In this document: positions 61,804 to 64,000 of the stretch, piece by piece
How the letters are laid out: every line of letters begins with the position of its first letter
Numbering within the stretch: position 1 is the first letter of the stretch
Assembly (NCBI RefSeq): GCF_000230895.2
Contig: NC_016604.1
Location: 2,604,001 to 2,668,000, forward strand
Source: Mycolicibacterium rhodesiae NBB3
GTDB lineage: Bacteria > Actinomycetota > Actinomycetes > Mycobacteriales > Mycobacteriaceae
DNA length: 64,000 bases
Direction of reading: 5' to 3'
Position numbers and translations under genes: made by a program
Notes under the pieces: model-generated
The model's database searches: none
The model's input: only the letters and a program-made list of their open reading frames with translations
Told to the model about the DNA's origin: nothing

Positions 61804-63105
61804 GTGCTCGGCCGTATTCCCGGCTCGCGGGGGCGGCTCTTCGCGGATACCACTCCTCTTCGCACGCCCGACTTCCGGCGATTGTGGCTGGCGGGCATCG
61901 TCACCGTCGTCGGCGCCAACCTGACGATTTTCGCGGTGCCGGTTCAGCTGTATGCGCTCACCCAGAACTCGGCATACGTGGGGCTGTCCGGAGTCTTCGC
62001 GCTCGTGCCGCTGATCGTGTTCGGCCTCTGGGGTGGGGCCTGGGCTGACGCGATGGACCGACGGGTGCTGTTGATCATCGCGTCGGTCGGTTTGGCTGCG
62101 GCGTCGGTGCTGCTGTGGGTGCAGGCCCTGTTGAATGTCAACAACGTCTGGGTGGTGCTCTGCCTGCTTTCGGTGCAGCAGGCGTTTTACGCGATCAACT
62201 CACCGACCAGGGCCGCCGCGATCCCGCGGATGCTGCCCGGTGATCAGCTGGCGGCCGCCAACTCGCTCAACATGACGGTCATGCAGTTCGGCGCCATCGT
62301 CGGTCCACTGCTGGCCGGCGTCATGCTGCGCTGGGTCGACCTGTCCACGCTCTATCTGATCGACGCGATCTTCTGTTTTGCGCCGATCTGGGCGACGTTC
62401 CGGCTCGCGCCGATGCCGCCGAGCGGGGGTGTTCAGAATTCCTCGGGTTGGGGGTTTCGGGCGGTTCTTGACGGCTTCCGTCACCTGTCGGGCAACCAAG
62501 TCGTGTTGATGTCGTTCGTCGTCGACCTCGTCGCGATGGTCTTCGGCATGCCCCGGGCGCTGTTCCCGCAGATGGCACACGAGAGCTTCGGTGGACCGGT
62601 CGAAGGAGGCCTGACCATGGCACTGCTGGCCGCCGCCATGTCGGTGGGTGCGGTCGCGGGTGGGGTGTTCTCGGGTTGGTTGCCGCGGATCCGACGCCAG
62701 GGCGTGGCCGTCGTCGCGTCAATCGTCGTGTGGGGCGTCGCGATGGTCGGCTTCGGTCTCGCGGGCGGATTCGCGCGCGGCAGCGCGGGCGTCTTTCTTT
62801 GGATCGCGTTGGGCTGCTTGGCGATTGGAGGTGCCGCGGACATGGTGTCGGCAGCCTTCAGGTCGACGATCCTGCAGCAGGCCACGTCCGACGACTTGCG
62901 TGGCAGATTGCAGGGGGTGTTCACGGTCGTTGTCGCGGGGGGACCGCGACTGGCGGATGCGGCGCACGGCGCGACCGCCGCTGTCGTCGGCACCACCGCG
63001 GCGGCGGCAGGGGGCGGAGCGCTGGTGGTGGTCGGCATGGCGGGCGTCGCGCTGTTGGCGCCCGCGTTCCTCCGTTACCGGACGCCGGACGACACCAAAC
63101 CGTGA
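61804..63105 (+). CDS. MFS transporter (EntS-like exporter)
   Basis: A protein of 433 residues directly following pdxH (TAA then GTG). Twelve hydrophobic helices; LRTPDFRRLWLAGIVTVVGA and GLWGGAWADAMDRRVLLIIA (motif A-like) indicate the siderophore/macrolide efflux branch of MFS. The operon with pdxH is by position only and does not define the substrate. Unknown cargo. Confidence 0.87.
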   Translation: MLGRIPGSRGRLFADTTPLRTPDFRRLWLAGIVTVVGANLTIFAVPVQLYALTQNSAYVGLSGVFALVPLIVFGLWGGAWADAMDRRVLLIIASVGLAAASVLLWVQALLNVNNVWVVLCLLSVQQAFYAINSPTRAAAIPRMLPGDQLAAANSLNMTVMQFGAIVGPLLAGVMLRWVDLSTLYLIDAIFCFAPIWATFRLAPMPPSGGVQNSSGWGFRAVLDGFRHLSGNQVVLMSFVVDLVAMVFGMPRALFPQMAHESFGGPVEGGLTMALLAAAMSVGAVAGGVFSGWLPRIRRQGVAVVASIVVWGVAMVGFGLAGGFARGSAGVFLWIALGCLAIGGAADMVSAAFRSTILQQATSDDLRGRLQGVFTVVVAGGPRLADAAHGATAAVVGTTAAAAGGGALVVVGMAGVALLAPAFLRYRTPDDTKP

Positions 63106-63178
63106 CGTGAAGGGCCAAGTGCCGGTGCGCGCCAGATTCTCAGCGGGCTCTTAGCTTGGCTGGCTAACATCTCCGATC

Positions 63179-63829
63179 GTGCGTGAATTCAGGGGGGATG
63201 CATCCCTAGGCCTGCGCGAACGCAAGAAGCTGCGTACGCGAGCCACCCTGATCGACGCTGCCGTGGATCTCTGCGACCGGCAGGGATTCGACCGAACCAC
63301 CGTCGACCAGATCGCCGCGATCGCTGACGTGTCTCCCCGCACCTTCAGCCGGTACTTCGCGACCAAGGACGCCATCGCGCTGGCTCTCATCGACGAAGTG
63401 CTGGACAGCACGGCGGTGGAGCTGGCCCGTCAACCGCTGGAGCTCAACCATTTCGAGGCGTTGTTCAGGGCCTACCTCGCGATGGCCGAGTCGGCCAAGG
63501 TTGCGCCGGCAGGTGAGCTGACGGCCGACCGCGTGATGTGCATCGTGCGAATCATCTTGTCGTCGCCCGCCTTGCGGCAGGCGGCACTGGAGTTCCGCGG
63601 CAATTCCGTCGACGCCGAGATCGCCAAGCGGATGGGCGCCGGAGTCGGCGATCGCGCGCCCAGGCTCGTCTCGGCGGTCTGGGGTTCGATGCTCATGACG
63701 GCGGTCACCGATCTGGCATTCGAGGGCCGGGACTTGTCGCAATTGACCATCGACGATGTCGTCGAACGACTCGAGGTCACATTCGCCGAGTTCACCGGCC
63801 TCATCGCCGGCAATCGACAGGCAGTCTGA
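63179..63829 (+). CDS. TetR-family transcriptional regulator
   Basis: A protein of 216 residues. TetR HTH region with RATLIDAAVDLCDRQGFDRT, TTVDQIAAIADVSPRTFSRY and FATKDAI. GTG 63179 gives a short N-terminal arm. The preceding gap contains TTAGC-N7-GCTAA (63152-63168 by count), a weak inverted repeat that may be its operator. It stands between the MFS exporter and gltA; possible repressor of the exporter. Confidence 0.88.
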   Translation: MREFRGDASLGLRERKKLRTRATLIDAAVDLCDRQGFDRTTVDQIAAIADVSPRTFSRYFATKDAIALALIDEVLDSTAVELARQPLELNHFEALFRAYLAMAESAKVAPAGELTADRVMCIVRIILSSPALRQAALEFRGNSVDAEIAKRMGAGVGDRAPRLVSAVWGSMLMTAVTDLAFEGRDLSQLTIDDVVERLEVTFAEFTGLIAGNRQAV

Positions 63830-63922
63830 CCGTCTGGCAACCCCCCCGCGGGCGGGAGTGCTGGAATGGGACTACCTTTTGAGGGGCAACCCCACATTCC
63901 TTGCAACGTAGAAGGGATCCCC

Positions 63923-64000
63923 GTGGCTGAAAAAGACGAGCACGCCACTCTCAACTACCCCGGTGGCGAGCTTGATTTGGACGTCGTCAAAGCCACCGAA
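63923..64000 (+). CDS. gltA: Citrate synthase GltA, N-terminal fragment cut by the right edge
   Basis: The first 26 codons only, VAEKDEHATLNYPGGELDLD and six more. The pattern TLNYPGGELDLD is the N-terminal signature of type II citrate synthases (gltA2 in mycobacteria). GTG 63923, preceded by GAAGGGATCC. The 93-bp gap after tetR shows a GGGG-CAA-CCCC hairpin at about 63883 but no recognised promoter. Confidence 0.85.
   Translation, partial: MAEKDEHATLNYPGGELDLDVVKATE

Noticed and set aside
63841-63890. GC-rich hairpins before gltA as a terminator
   Set aside because: Stems are of 4-5 bp with no clear run-off tract; too weak to annotate.

Overview
The window looks like chromosome from a mycobacterium, most likely a fast-growing Mycolicibacterium. 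The grounds are high G+C, frequent GTG starts and ATGA/GTGA stop-start overlaps, a complete mce lipid-import operon, a 13E12-type HNH gene, a proline-rich RpfA, F420 and mycothiol-type enzymes, and gene order that from about 17.9 kb to the right edge follows M. tuberculosis H37Rv roughly Rv0854 to Rv0896. That synteny is recalled from memory, not computed. No tRNA, rRNA, CRISPR array, prophage or transposase was seen.

Layout. 1-7.9 kb: a coupled minus-strand trio (SnoaL-like protein, metallo-beta-lactamase-fold hydrolase, quinone-oxidoreductase-type protein cut by the left edge); a TetR unit with two near-identical 22-bp operators controlling a membrane protein and a phytoene-dehydrogenase-like flavoprotein; an HNH/DUF222 gene with a LexA box at its start; an epimerase; and a UBP-type zinc-finger gene with a small acidic protein. 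8.0-17.3 kb: an eight-gene mce operon (yrbEA, yrbEB, mceA-F) from one clear promoter, almost every junction overlapping. 17.4-23.1 kb: tandem SRPBCC proteins, a cation diffusion facilitator, an acyl-CoA racemase (far) and dapC. 23.1-33.9 kb: old yellow enzyme, fadA-fadB, then accessory metabolic genes (acyl-CoA synthetase, flavin-split-barrel protein, amidase, F420-type monooxygenase, cupin) lying between fadB and xpb.

34-43.2 kb: XPB helicase with a helicase-associated neighbour, then molybdopterin genes moaC-mog-moaE on the plus strand and moaD-moaA on the minus strand, with rpfA between them. rpfA has a leader of about 0.44 kb carrying a c-di-AMP (ydaO-class) riboswitch and a Crp-type site. 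43.3-51.8 kb: cspB with a structured leader, a glutathionyl-hydroquinone-reductase-like protein, two MFS/DUF loci, an RNA methyltransferase, sepH and serC. 52-64 kb: a CAP-domain secreted protein, an extra methionine aminopeptidase, an AurF-like diiron oxygenase next to the ferredoxin-reductase fusion fprB behind a palindromic operator, a GT-C-type membrane protein facing a GH16 glucanase, citA, pdxH, an MFS exporter, a TetR and the first 26 codons of gltA.

Functional themes are lipid uptake and beta-oxidation (mce, far, fadAB, acyl-CoA synthetase), redox flavoenzymes, molybdenum cofactor synthesis, cell-wall resuscitation and division (rpfA, sepH), and two citrate synthases. The most interesting signals are regulatory: the paired TetR operators, the LexA box on the HNH gene, the stacked Crp site and riboswitch before rpfA, the palindrome before the AurF-fprB pair, and several dispersed inverted repeats, one inside fprB.
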